DNA from: Taxillus chinensis
Lineage: Eukaryota; Streptophyta; Magnoliopsida; Santalales; Loranthaceae
Reading direction: 5' to 3'
DNA length: 64,000 bases
Assembly: GCA_023512835.1 (NCBI GenBank)
Contig: CM042092.1
Location: 8,371,293-8,435,292 of the forward strand
Shown one piece after another: positions 23,850 to 37,800 of the stretch. Below the pieces are notes generated by a model. The model was not told where the DNA came from. It searched no databases and saw nothing but the letters and a program-made list of their open reading frames with translations. Positions within the stretch are counted from its first letter, which is position 1. Each line of letters starts with the position of its first letter. The position numbers and the translations under genes were made by a program.

Positions 23850-26800
23850 CTAAAGACTCATGACCTGATAATCTCACTCCCGATTGCCGAATAGAATAAA
23901 AACTCATGACCTGATAATCTCACTCCCGATTGGATGGCCAACATAGCCAATCTGCAATAATATCTGCAACAATCCTCGCAAGGAAAAGCTGAATACAATA
24001 TGTCAAAAAATAAGTAAAAGCCTCCAATTTTCAATCATGAGCAGCTTGTGAAAATAACACCTCCCATTACATGGTAGTATCTTGTAAACAAAAAAAGTTC
24101 AGCTACAACAAAAGCAACAAGAAAGCATGCAAGCCGATACAACTCTAGGTAAACGAGCTTCAAGGAAGGGTCACCACACCAAACATTATCCCAAAAGCGA
24201 ATAGAAGCATCATCCCCCAACTCAAACACCACAAAACATGAGAAAGAGACCCACTGTGGGTGGATGAATTTCCATAACCCTATGCCATGAGGCCCATGAA
24301 GCATCAAGGAGATCCAATCCCCACTAGCAACCTCATACTTCACCGCAATCACCTCCCACCATAGAACTCCCCCATTCTACCTAAACCGCCACAACCATTT
24401 CACACGCAGAAAAGCATTAAATCAACATAGGTTCTTAATGGCCAAGCCACCCTAAGAAAGAGGACAACACCAAGGATTGAAAAAACGTGATGAGACATCA
24501 CCTCTCGCCCGCCTCAACGCTAACTTGCTTGAAAGCGCTGCCCCATAACCTGTACATGTTGCCACCCGCCTCATTCAGGTGAAACAAGCTAAGTCGGCTC
24601 ATTTTGCCACCTCATCCCAGATACGAAATGAGGTGTCACACTGACATAAACAAACACATTTAAGGCTTTAAACAAGTTTTTTTAAAAAATAGAGCTACCT
24701 TTTCCCAATCTCAGCCTTCTCTCCCAACATCAAAGTCACTTATTCCTTCGTAGTAGTCGTCAAATGTCAATCATCGTCGAAATTATCTCTCCTTGGTCAA
24801 AGTAGTCATTGTCGATCATCGGTAACTAATTTTAATTTTATTTCTGTTGGGATTGTTTGTTTAGAATTGGGCATTTACGTCTGTTCCTTTTGAGCTGGGT
24901 TGAGCTAGGTTTTTTGTTACCCGTGTTCTTTTTGTATTCTCTTGTGGACTCTTTATGTGCTTGATTTCTTAATAAAATTCACTTACTTGTAAAAAAATAA
25001 TTTTATTTCAATTATATTTATTCTTGTAGATTCTTTGAGGCGTGATTTATTGTTATGTAATGACAAATAATCAGACAATGGATTTAGCTTAAATTTTATT
25101 TTATTTTATATATTTTGTATATTTAAAAAAAATGTCCTTGGCAATTGAGACGTCCGCCTCGACCATATTGAGACACTTGCCTCGGCGTATGACATCAAAT
25201 CTATACCGTACCACATTATATATTTTTGAAACTTGAACGACACACACTATCTCATGTAACCTTATGGTTGAAGCTAACGTTTACAAAGTTATATATCATA
25301 TTTATATAATAATATTACTAGAAAGAGAATACTAATTTAAAAAATTGTGCATGTAATACTAGGCCAATTAATATAAATCTCAACCTTAATATTATTCCAA
25401 ACAAAAAAATCTGTGTTAATTCAAGTTTAAAATATATTGGTATGCATTCATGAAAATTATTGGCAATCACCTGAAGTGCAAAACTAATTTCTCTGGCCAT
25501 ATCCGGATACTTCACATTCTTACCAAGAGACAAGTTCCGAAAAGCAGCATAACTAATCAAGAACACACCGCCCTTAGCCTTCCACTTTGCAAGCAATTCT
25601 GACCTTCTTTCTCTGCCAAATGACAATCATATTAGCAGTGAAATTGCATCAAGAAGAGGATGCAATGCAAGGAAAAACCCAAAGTTAAAAAATACACAAT
25701 TTTTTTATTATCAGAAAAAAGGCAGTATATATTGGATAGAGAATGAATAAAATAGAAATAAACAGCAAGAGCTCGGGATGGTGTTAAGGACCACATTTGT
25801 ACAATACAGTTAACAAATAGATTGAGTCAAATACATTTTCAGGTTTTTCGTTAATGCTCTATGACACAACAAGCAAGTGTTAATTCTATAAACTAGTATT
25901 TACACATCAACAATACACATAAACTAGTATTCTATAAACCAGTATTTTGTGGGGTGTCAAAGGATAAAAGCGTATCCATCTTTCACATTTAGATTAAACC
26001 CCCAGTTCCAACCCAAGCCCCAAAGCAATTACACATCAACAATGTTAGCTCTAAATCAACCATCGCTCAACCAAAACCAAGGTATATCCCAGCATATATG
26101 ATCTAACTAAGGAATACTAAAGCATATCATCCATATTCTTTGATTCATGTTTGTTTGGGTTTGAATGATTTGAGTTTATAATGGGTCATTCAACCATTTT
26201 GGTTAGACATTTAAATAATATTAATAATACTAAAGACTGAGCCGGTCAGCCCACTCACTCATACAATTGGAATTAGAGATTTTATGAATTAATTGGTAAC
26301 CTGCATGAGTAAAATTGTAAATTACTCACTAGTAAGATGTTTGCAATCATTTGGTCATATTCACTCAACATTCAGCATTCAACAACATTTTATACCTAGC
26401 GTAAACAAACACGATCCAAGTTTACAGTATAAATCATTTGACAACAAACAAAAACAACCAATGATGACAGCAAAGTTTAATAATATGAAGATAGAAACAC
26501 AAAAAGATGAGTAGATTATTGTATGACAGGACATGCTCCTCCCATAAAAAGACTGCGCTTGTATTTTTCAAGAATTACAGTCTGATTTTGACTGTTTAAG
26601 CAACCAACAATTTCTTTAAAATTTTTGCATACTAACAATATAGTAATCACAAAACTAAAATGCTCCTATTATTATATCCATTAGCATTCAAGGTACTTGT
26701 GACATTTAAAAGTATTTCCTTCTAATCATCCCCATACTCATTTACTATATGAAGGAGCAAAAACAAGCAAAATAAATAAATAAAAACATATGATCACAAA

Positions 26801-29730
26801 AAAGTTAAATAAATGCATTTTTAAAGAACCCGTGCAAACAGTTTCTCGACCAAAAATTTAGAAATGATGGAGGAGTGTGCCTGCTAAGCTTAAAAACTTG
26901 TTAGACCTTGATACATCTTCAAGCATTAACACTCGAAGAGGCTTTAATTCTGAAGGTCTCCACTTTATGAATTCCTGCCTCCAATTGTGCAGAACATTTA
27001 CTGGTGTAACAATAAGCGCAGTTTTTAATCCCATATCAACGCTTCTCATTGCAGTGTACAAGAAAGCTATAACCTGCAGATGAGGAAACAAAAATGTGAA
27101 GGATTGTGAGGGGTTAAGAAAGAACATCAAACACTAGGCAAATAATTTTTTGACAAGGTATTGCAAATTTAAAGAAAACATTCTCACTAAAACTTCCAAA
27201 AATAATGTACTCTAACTACCACTACTAAGAATCTGCTAAAGATCCAATTATTACTTTTCCCATTATTTGGAAACTCTTCCATGACTACCAGTGCTAAGAA
27301 TCTAATTTACTCGCATTAAATATTCAAACTAAAACATTGCATCAACACACAATCCAAATAAGAGTTTGATGTTAACAAATGGATATACAATGAGACATGC
27401 GCTAATCTTTATAGTCGTTTATTTTCATAGTTCAAAACAGCATGCACAACCACAATTCAGAAGTGAAAGAAAGGAGAGCAGCGGGGGTAGCCCAGTGGTA
27501 GGTGCTCTCATGCAGGATAAAAATAGTCTTCTGCTCTACCTAGAGTTGTTAAACAGGCCTCTAGCCCACAGGATGGCCCTCAAAATTATTGTTGGCTGGG
27601 CCTACTACATGGGTCTAACCCATTTAACCGTGGGCCTAAACTGTAGAACTTTTTTTAAGAATTTATCTTATCATAAATTTGTATAATGATAAGATTAGAT
27701 GTGAGCCTGAACCGTATGTTCAGCTGCCATTAAAGTTGTGTGGAGGCCGCGTTCGACCCATGGAAGCTGGGATTATGGCAGTTTCTGGACAGATGAGGGA
27801 TTTAAGGTTTTTAAAAGAAATAAAATTAGAAGGCCATCCCGCAGGCTGGGCTGGGACGGGCAAGCCAAATCTGGCCCGTTTAATAGCTGGCCTAAATGGG
27901 CTAGACCGGTTTAGGAAAGAGTCTATGCAGGACTAATCCGGCCTGTCCATTTAACACCCCTAGCTTTTATCATCATCCCTCCTGCAATGGCTTCTAATTC
28001 AACCAAAACGTGAAAGAGAAAATAACGCAAAAGTTTCAACATCTAAGCAAATTCAAGGAAAGAAAATGATAGTGATACCTGAAAAGTTTTACCAAGTCCC
28101 ATAGTATGAGCTAGAATACAACCAAGACCCTTGTCGCCAGACTTCACTTTTCGGATAGATTGTATAATATTTTCCCACAAGAACCTTATTCCAGCAACCT
28201 ACAGTCAGATGACAAAAGTTTATATGAAATGGTAATTATAGTAACATAGTGCTCGTGCTCCTGACTTTGACAACAAAGTGTGCAGCATTTTATAGAGAAA
28301 CAGAAGCAAAATAGAGGAGTTTAACAAACCCCACATGCCAAGGTGCACAACAAGCAAAAGAGACCCACATAAGACTTCACAATCCCTTCTTTTGGCTTCA
28401 AGTTCTAACAGAGTAATTAACACATATCACGACACAATTTATCAAGCACAAATAATGGGCATCACTTGAAGGGTGCACTTGGCACAAGGAATCTCACACC
28501 TCGAATGTAAACTTTCTCGGCTTGGTACAATTGATTGGATTACCTAAAATGCCATTATCTTGTGTTTGATGTGCGTGCATTCTATAAAACATATCTTTTT
28601 ATTGGTATTTTCCACTACTAACTTCTATAAAATTAACATTTTTATAAAGTGTACTGCTATGGTGCAAACCACTTATGTGCCCAGATAAGTTTAACATTTT
28701 TTATATAGCATGATTTGGATCAGGAACATCCAAATCCGTAGATTGAAGAGCATGCAGCATTACAAATGCCGATCTTATTTCAGGAAATTTGAAGATGCAT
28801 AGCATCTCCAATTTGCATGGCCAAATTTCATCCAGTCAAATAGTTTTTATTTGACCATATAATGGATATAAGTGATACCTGATGAACTTTTAACTTGGCA
28901 GAGATGCTAGGAGGTACTCTAACAGCATCTTCACCTTTTTCTCTCACAACATTCACTATATAGCCTGATAAAGCATCACCCAACACTTCAACGCTAGCAC
29001 CCTCAAGAAGATTCCCAGAACAGCTGGAAGTATTTGTTATCGTGGATTTGCATGGGAACTGTACTTGCAGAGACTTGAGACGATCTTGACGCTCCTGCAA
29101 AAATATGATAATAAATGAACAGTGTACCACAAACAAGATTTGATCGAATAAATTAATGAACAGATAATACCTTTTCAATTGCAATTTTTCTTTTGGTTTC
29201 TTCACCCAATTCCGCATCATCAAGAATCCTACGTATTCTTTTTTTCTGCTTTCTTTTGGATCTGACGCAAAGGGGAAAAAAATTATACTAACAAAAAGGA
29301 ATCAATCATCATGTGTGGAATCTGCTGAAACGGACAAATATTCAACTACAAAAACTACTTAACAGAAAAAATTATCATGAAAACTTGGTGCACCACTCAG
29401 AGTTGTGCCATGAAAGTGTCCATTTTTTGAAACTGAATTCAAACCAATGCCTGGCATCGTCAGTACATTCAAACCTTAAACAAACCAAAGAAGTGAAAAT
29501 CACATCCATGATAAACCACAAATTCAATATGCAACATAACACTTGAGCTATTCAGCACAAACAACATCAAATTAAAATCCCATGCTCAGATATTGACTGG
29601 ACAACCACCACTCAGGAGATCAGCTTACCATTGCTTAAGCAACATAAACAAGACTAGCACTTACAAAATGTAGAAAGAAGTGGTGAGGGAGGAGAAACCC
29701 CTTAGGGAACCCCTACTTAGTTTTGGGGGG

Positions 29731-29764
<34 letters not shown>

Positions 29765-32700
29765 GGGGAAACACCAAAAAAGAATGCCTGGCCCTCTCTG
29801 TATACATTACATAGATGATAATAACGATGCAATCACAATTTCACTCTTCCTCAATAATGATGTAGGACAGAATAATTACACTCATTCTTACACAAAACAC
29901 AACAAGAAGTGAGTCCAAGCCAATTATTTCTTCCCTAGTTCCAATTGCATACATAGTTTCAAAAGTCATTATTATGTTTCCCTAGTTCGGATAAACTTGT
30001 TTACTTCCAAAACTTGATGTTTCCTAGGAATGCTGTTTTATTAGGAACATAATATTTTACTAATTTTCTAAGTTTAGTGTCATGCATTATTAATAAATTT
30101 TCAGAAGGTTTATTCTTCTTTGGCAATCTTCCAAAAGTTTTTTACTTTTTGATTCAAGGGCCATCAGAATGATACAGACAACCACAATAATTCAATCTCA
30201 TAATAAGAGTTGCTATTTTTAGCCACAAGACAAATAACCAGAAATAGTAGCTCAAAAGCTTTACCATTCACAATTTCACAAATCTTCCGCACATCTGTTT
30301 AATAATTTTGCAAAGTAAATTTAAAAAAAAATACCTTGTCGAAACACTGATGCCAGCATCTGAATAATCAGAATCACTATCAGAGCTAGAAACAAGCAGC
30401 GCTCCTGATGCAGCAGCTTTTTCAAATTCTAATGCCAACGGTTCCAAGAGACTAGTGGAGCAGCAACAACAGGTCCATCTAAAAGCCTGGACTCTGGAAA
30501 GACATTCCTCACCAATATTCCTTTTTATACAAGCTGTACAGAATAATGTGTTACATGACTTACAATTTATCAAGTCTTTACTCCTTCCACACCAACCACA
30601 GTAACACTCAGAGCAATCAGTAACCTGCCAAAGATAATCATTAAGAAATAAGTACCACAGCAAACAGTAACGGAGACACATCAAAGAATATCAAAGCAGA
30701 GAAACACCTTAGCCTTACTAAATTATGAAAGCGTCTTGTTTTATGCTATATTGTGTAATATTTCAATTAACAATAATAGTCCAGTTCACTTATTGCACAC
30801 GTCAAGGTAGCTAATAGCAAACCATGGGGAAACTAACATGACTAAATTTCCATCCAACAATCATCAAGTCATTCAAAAAGATTATGGATCAGTAAAACAA
30901 TCTCAAATTAAATTTTTTTGACAGTCTAATGCATTAGCATTAAAATATTAACACACTAAAACAGAATATTGTGAAAGCTAGAGGGTACAAAAAAAATAAT
31001 GTTTCCCACACCTGCATCTGCATCTTAGTTTGCATTAAAAATTTGCAATCCTTGCAAACGATTGCTTTCAAAAGTGGATGTTGGTGCACAGAAACAATGA
31101 CCTTATTGCAAGCAGTGCAATGGAAATTCTCATTGACAGAGGCTCCACAATTTTCTTGAAGCAACTGATTGTCAGCATTGGTAGAAGTGTACTTTTCACG
31201 GGCATCAAATTCACCATCACAATCTACAACAACAATCTGGCTCACTTTTGTATCAATGTCTATCTCCTCACTGTGCCGTGAACGTTTTAACCCTCTACCC
31301 TCACTTACATCAGGCAAACCCAACTCATTAATACCATTGATCAATTTTTTGTCCATATCATTGGAAGTTTGGTCAGGTTCAGTTTTCATATGAGAGCAGG
31401 CAGGCTCATGGTTATTGTCATCTGACCGTGCAGAAGCATCCAGTTCACCTTCTACAGAAATAACCTCCTGAATTAACAACAAAACAGAGAAAATACATTG
31501 AAAAAATGTGGTAAAAATCAGGAAAGTTCAATCACTAGCATCCCGTGCAACATATATATCAGACGAGGTGCACGTACATGCCAAACACATATTAGACAAC
31601 ATTAGCATGTTGCACTTTTAAATCCATTAAAGTTGGCAATGTAACGCCAGCAAGTCTACAAGACATTTCCTTTTGTACAAATGATGTGAATTGGGAAATG
31701 CAACACTAATCCAAGTATACCAAAATTGTTGCTTTTGCTGCAATGTGTATAACCATACTATCAGCATCAATAACTACATAAGATAAGATCAATTATGCAA
31801 ACCATCAAAAGTAAACAACTAATTTAGTACATAATTTGATTAAACAATGGGTCTAGAATTTGCCAAATGCATATCCACACACAATCACTCAATCAATAAA
31901 CTAATAAGTTTAAATTATTTTAAAATTTTTGGATTGAACTATAAATGCCCCATTATGTTTCATATATACTAACATGAGAAATTGAGAAGTTGTTTATTGA
32001 GAATAAATGCTAGTTAAAATTACAATAGATCCAAAAAGATTGTCATAGTAAAACCAGTAAAACAAACATAACTCTGAACTGCCATAATTACCAGCAGCAG
32101 GAAATTATAAAATATATATATATATGTATGTATGATCAAAATATAGTCACACCTCAGTGTTTTGTCTCAATACAAATATTGATATTATAATTTCCAAATC
32201 GACATAAACAAAAAAAAAATCCAGTCATGCAAGCAACACACTAAACTTGAGATTAAAAGTGGTGCATGTTCCAAATAAAACAACTTGACTTCTTCAACAG
32301 GCCCTTATATATGTTCCTTTTGCAAAGGCAACACAATATGGATGCTTCTATTTCCATGCCAACAATTTAGAGCACTATATACCCAAGAACATTTAGATAA
32401 CATAAGCACACTGAGTCTAATCAGATGTAGAGAGGGAAAATGAAACAAAGTTCAATTGCTAAAGAAGTAAATGGAAAATAAGCTTCTAACCTCTGCCCAT
32501 TTCCTTCGCGTTTTATGTCTTCTCTGCTTCAAATGTAACTGAAGCTTCCAACTAACATTTGCATCTTCTTCTTCTTTGACCTGTAAATAAAAGTACTTAT
32601 AAACTACCAAAAAATATTGTACGCAAGTATATATTGCATCAACCGTAAGATATGTCATCAAACACGTGGAGATAAAATGACCACAAAAATCACTCAGCAA

Positions 32701-34755
32701 ATAACACACAAATGCTACTGCACAGGAAATGCTAAAACCCTAACGTCACAATCTCACCCTCTTTTTGAATCGATCATTATGGACATACAAATTAACCAAT
32801 AAATAGACATGGGATCACGATTCTTAACAGATTAGAAGAGAATTTTTCAAACGTTACAGCATGCTACATCACAGAGTACATCCCTACCCATGGATGAGGT
32901 GTTCTTTCAGATTCTATGATGCACTCATTTTAGGTTCATGCCTGAGGCTCCTATGAAAAAGAGAGCTTTAGCGGGGCAGTTGAGCGGTCATTGGAGTAGT
33001 AGTAGTAGTCACTGTGTGCATGACAGACATGAGTCATAGGCTAAATGTGAAACTTTGGAGGCCAAGGGAAACATGATCAAGGTAGAGCAAGTGGAGAACT
33101 GGGATCAGGCAGAGGTCATGGCAACACCTGTTAGCATACACATTACCAGGTGAAGGGTCACATGATTAACTATTTTTATTATCAATATCCATAGTTCAGG
33201 GTTTCACAGATATCCCATACAGATTATGAGCAACTCGTGGCTGAGATACCATACGGAGCTATGCCTGGTTACTAATGATAAATTAGCCCAAAAACTCCAA
33301 GGCAGCTCTGCCCCTCTACAGTCAGCAGCACCTGAGTCGAGATGTCTGCCTAATGAAGGGACCAACATGGTGTCTCATTTGTAAGGTTCCTACTTCACTA
33401 ATAAAGTCCCAAAATAGCACATGTTAGCTTTAATTTCTATACAACAAACCACTTGGGTCCCAACAAAGTCTAACTTGGTTTGGGGTCTAGTGGTAGAGAG
33501 GTTTGAGAGGATATTGACGGGGAGGAAGAACAATTGTTTGTCACAGAGACAAAGACCTTATTAAAGAGCACATTCTCGAATATTCTAGTTTATTTCCTTT
33601 CTCTTTTTTGAATCCCGATTTCAGTGGCAAGACAGCTGGAGAGAGTATTCGACAACGGTTTTTTGGGGGAAATTCCAGCCATGCTTTCAAGTGGGAACTT
33701 AGTACAGAGGAAGCTGGTAGAAGGTGGGTTGCACATTAAGCTCATTTGTGCCTTCAATGACCATTGTTTGCTAAGTGAAAGTCGTGGGTGGTTGGATCTA
33801 TTTTTGGGGTGGATTATATTAGTTGGATCCCAAAGCCATATATATTCCCACATAGAGCCAGATTATGGAAAGGATTAGGGACTGGGTGAGAAGAGTTACT
33901 TTGGCTAGTTGTATGGGAGTCGAGGGTGTCTCTATGTCCTTCTGGGAGGGAGTATTTTTATCCTTTGGGAAAGACATTTGATCGGCCATTCAAGGTGACA
34001 TTTCCTACGGTGTTTGGCCTCTTTAAATGGGAGCCAATGCTACCTGTGAGGCAAAGAGGGGCACCAAGCATGGAGCATTCTTGGTCAAAAGCTCCTTTGA
34101 GGCCCACATTAGATGACGTACTAAGGCTACCAATGATGACAGGTGGTTGGGGCTATTTGGAGAGTCAAGGTTCTCAGTAGACTTGCTTTTTTGCATGTCC
34201 GGGGAAAAAACTTACCCCTAAATCATCTTTAAAGGAAGGGTATTTCATTAGCAAATGGGTGCTTATCGTGCAAGTGTGCCGAGAAGCAAATTGATCATCT
34301 TTTTATTCGTTGAAGTTAAATATTTGCTTTGTTAGATATTTCGTACGTCTCTTCTAGACAAGTAGGTCCTAAGATTATGACTTGGAGCGAACTCTATGCA
34401 AATTGGGTACTGAATGTGGTCTTTCTGAACATCTTTCGGGCATTGCAGAAGAAAGGCAACCACATTTTTCAGGGTAGCAAGATTGGCATTCAACATGTGA
34501 AGGGGGAGCTTTGGGGTTTGCTTTTGGATATCGTTGCGTTGCAACACTTCTTAGCTCTGGCGAGAAAGTAGATGGAACAAAAAAAACTCAGGACTCCAAT
34601 AATCATTTTTAAAATTTTAACAAAATTACTAATTTTAATTCTCACGTAAAAGCCCATCTCTTTCACCTTTTGAAATACTAAAAACCCCTCCCCCCCTACG
34701 AAACCTCTCTCTCTCTTCCTCTACCCCCGTCGTCCACCTCTCCTTGGACTGCCCT

Positions 34756-34789
<34 letters not shown>

Positions 34790-34814
34790 GGGGGGGGGGG
34801 GGGGGGGGAATTGG

Positions 34815-34866
<52 letters not shown>

Positions 34867-37800
34867 ATTAGGGAGTAATAAAAAAAAATTAATAAAAATA
34901 CTGGTCTGCTGTTTTCATTAAAATCTGTTGTATTTGTATTACCTTCTTGGTGCTAAAAAAACAAAAAAAAATACTAAAAATATTTTATACAACAACAACA
35001 ATTAATCATTATCCCAACTTTGGAATCAAATCTCCTTCCACTGTAATAGCTTTAGAAGTATCACCTATGAGTTCTTTTATTTATACCCATCACCTATGTT
35101 GAACTTTTCCCTCTTCTAACCTCCCATGAAAATATTCAGGGTTAGTCAAGCCAAACTTTGAAATGTCATTTTAAAGGAAAAGAATCAAATAACTTATTTA
35201 ACTGAGCAACTAGATATTTACAAAGAACAACTTACTAACCCATCATAAGATATAAGCAAAGATGACAAGGATCCAATAAGTGAATATTAATTTTATCAAT
35301 GTAAAAAAATACTGATAAAAAAATAAGGTAATCTGGTAATGGTCGCTTTACTAAAATATAAATTGAATGAAATAAATCCTAACTACACAAAGAAATGAAT
35401 TCTAAAAAAATAATAATAAATAATAATTTTGTCGTTCAAATGCAGAAATGAACAGAATCAAAAGGAATTATCATTCCAGTGTTTGAATAATAGAAATGAA
35501 ATAAAATTCAAAACAAATGTTCAAAATATCCCAATTCATTCAGTTCATTTCTTTTGTTGTAATATATGCATAGATGATTGTTTAGAATTTGTCAATATTT
35601 ATGGCCTTCTGTAATATCTTGCCACCTTGGTGAATTTAATTTAAAAAAAAAAACTGATCAAAATACATGCATATATGTATATATGTATATATGAGTATGA
35701 GTGCATATACCTGTGGGACCTAGTATATGCATGGTTAGTCTTATGTGGGTTCAGCAGGAGAGGGTGGGAAATGAGTTGGAGGCTTAGAGAAAGGTGAGTG
35801 CAGGGCCCGCAGGCACAGGACAGGGACTTCATTCGCACAGTGCCAATGACAGTTTTTTGGATCACTTGGCGAGAACGTAATCGTTGGTTTCTTTAGGGCG
35901 TTGAGAATGGGCTTCAGTTGGTTAAGGGGGAGCTTTGGTCCCTGATTTTAGATATAGCATTATGTTGTAATCCCCCTTGTTCAGAAGGGACCATTGATTT
36001 CCCCATGTTACGATTCTACTTGTTTGTTTTTGTCACCAGCTTGGTGTCTCCAATTAAAATTTCTTTTGACTATAAAAAAAGGGCATTATTTTTATCCAAA
36101 AACATTGAAGAATTCCTTTCATAACATTCCTCCTAATATTAAAAGGAGTTCAAAAATGATTATTATTTTTTTTTGATGGAAATGAATCCGTAGATGGAAT
36201 TCTTAGAGGGTTCATTTCCACCCAAGTGAACAACATATTTTTTAAACTGATTGAATTCGAAATATTTTCTAAAGCTGAACGCTACCTAAGTTAAAAAAGG
36301 ATCAGAATATAGAATTAACAGACCTTTCTAAAGTTTTTCCTTTGCTCCTCTGAGAGCTTCAGCTCTTTTTCATTAGCTAAGGCAGCAGCAAAAAATGGAT
36401 CACCAGAGCCTCCATCAATGTCTTCAATCTCCTCCACCTGCAATGTAAAAATTTATTCAGAGTAGAACTACAATCACCTTGAACTGAAGAGAAAACCATG
36501 AAATGGAATCATGGCAAGTTTCTTAAAAAGAAAAGGCATAGTATTCTGTAGAATAATGGACAGAGACAAAAGATAGGAATTAAAATATATATATATATAT
36601 ATGAGGCATAGAATAGAAATGCACCTAAAAATGGAATGTGATGTCCAAAAATATATGTTAATATATTGACCCAAAATTATTAATAAATCTCCAAGGCATT
36701 CTAACCCTGGACAGTCAATTGTTCTTTTAGGATCCAAATCGAAAACAACAAAGGTAACAAATTGATGGAAGATACTCGTCCAAATTCAAAAGCTACCATT
36801 TCTTGTATTTACTCCCGCTTGAATATCAACTTGACAAAAACCTTTTTTAAGAAACAGATCTTATTGATAAACCAGATCAAATCTGGCGTTTAATAATGTA
36901 ATTAATGATTGGAAGCTGAATTTAGGAATTATGAATATAAGAAATAGTTTTACACTTAATTGATAGTATCAGTGGCAAATCCTAAGGTGAACAAGAAAAC
37001 CATTAATTAACTTTAATGACAACATGTCTTCCTGTTTAAATATTTAAATAAATGAGATGATGAGCATTGAGCAGTCAAGAAAACAATGTGATAAAACAGG
37101 AACTAACTAACCAAGTCAACAATTGGACATAATAATTACCTGATTGACACCAGGAAATTGGAGCCCCAACTCTGCAGCTTGCTGTGGAGTACTGGCCAAA
37201 TAAACAGAAGCCCAGTTCTTGCTGCCAAATGATGTGTCATTCCCTGATTGTCCATCAGAAAATATTTTATTTAAAGAGCACCAATCCACCTCTAGATTCT
37301 CAGTCACAGTCTCACTGTTTCCTGCAGTGGCAACTTTTTTTGCCAAAAATCCACTAGCGCCTTCCTCCAACAGCTTACCATGTCGTCTGCTACCACAATG
37401 TAGATCTAAAATATATCAATGTTAACCAGAGCAGGTAACAATGAATCTATAAAAACATACCTTCTCACAGGCCTGTGAGATTGAAGATATCTTTCAGCAT
37501 TACCAACTGATTCGCTAACATCACTGGTCACCTGGGATCCTACCCACTGTGTCCTTTTTCTCCAAGTTTCAGTAGAGCAACCATCAGGAGCCTGACTTTC
37601 AATCCACTTGAACAAGCTTGGTAGCTCGATACCAGTTCCATCAAGTTGTTCCTGCTCAGAGATGCATGCAGATATAAAGCATCAGGAAATTTATTTACCA
37701 AACATCATCCGAAGACTGAATTTGGTCTGTACTTGTGAATATCAAGTACTATGTACTTTATATAATCCTATCACATTTTAAGGCAAATAACATCTCGTTT

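Noticed and set aside
27484..27762. tRNA-derived SINE suggested by an A-box-like gtagcccagtgg and a B-box-like gcgttcgaccc
   Set aside because: The boxes are about 250 bases apart, far more than in a tRNA promoter, and the second lies inside the hAT-like element. No SINE body or flanking duplication seen.
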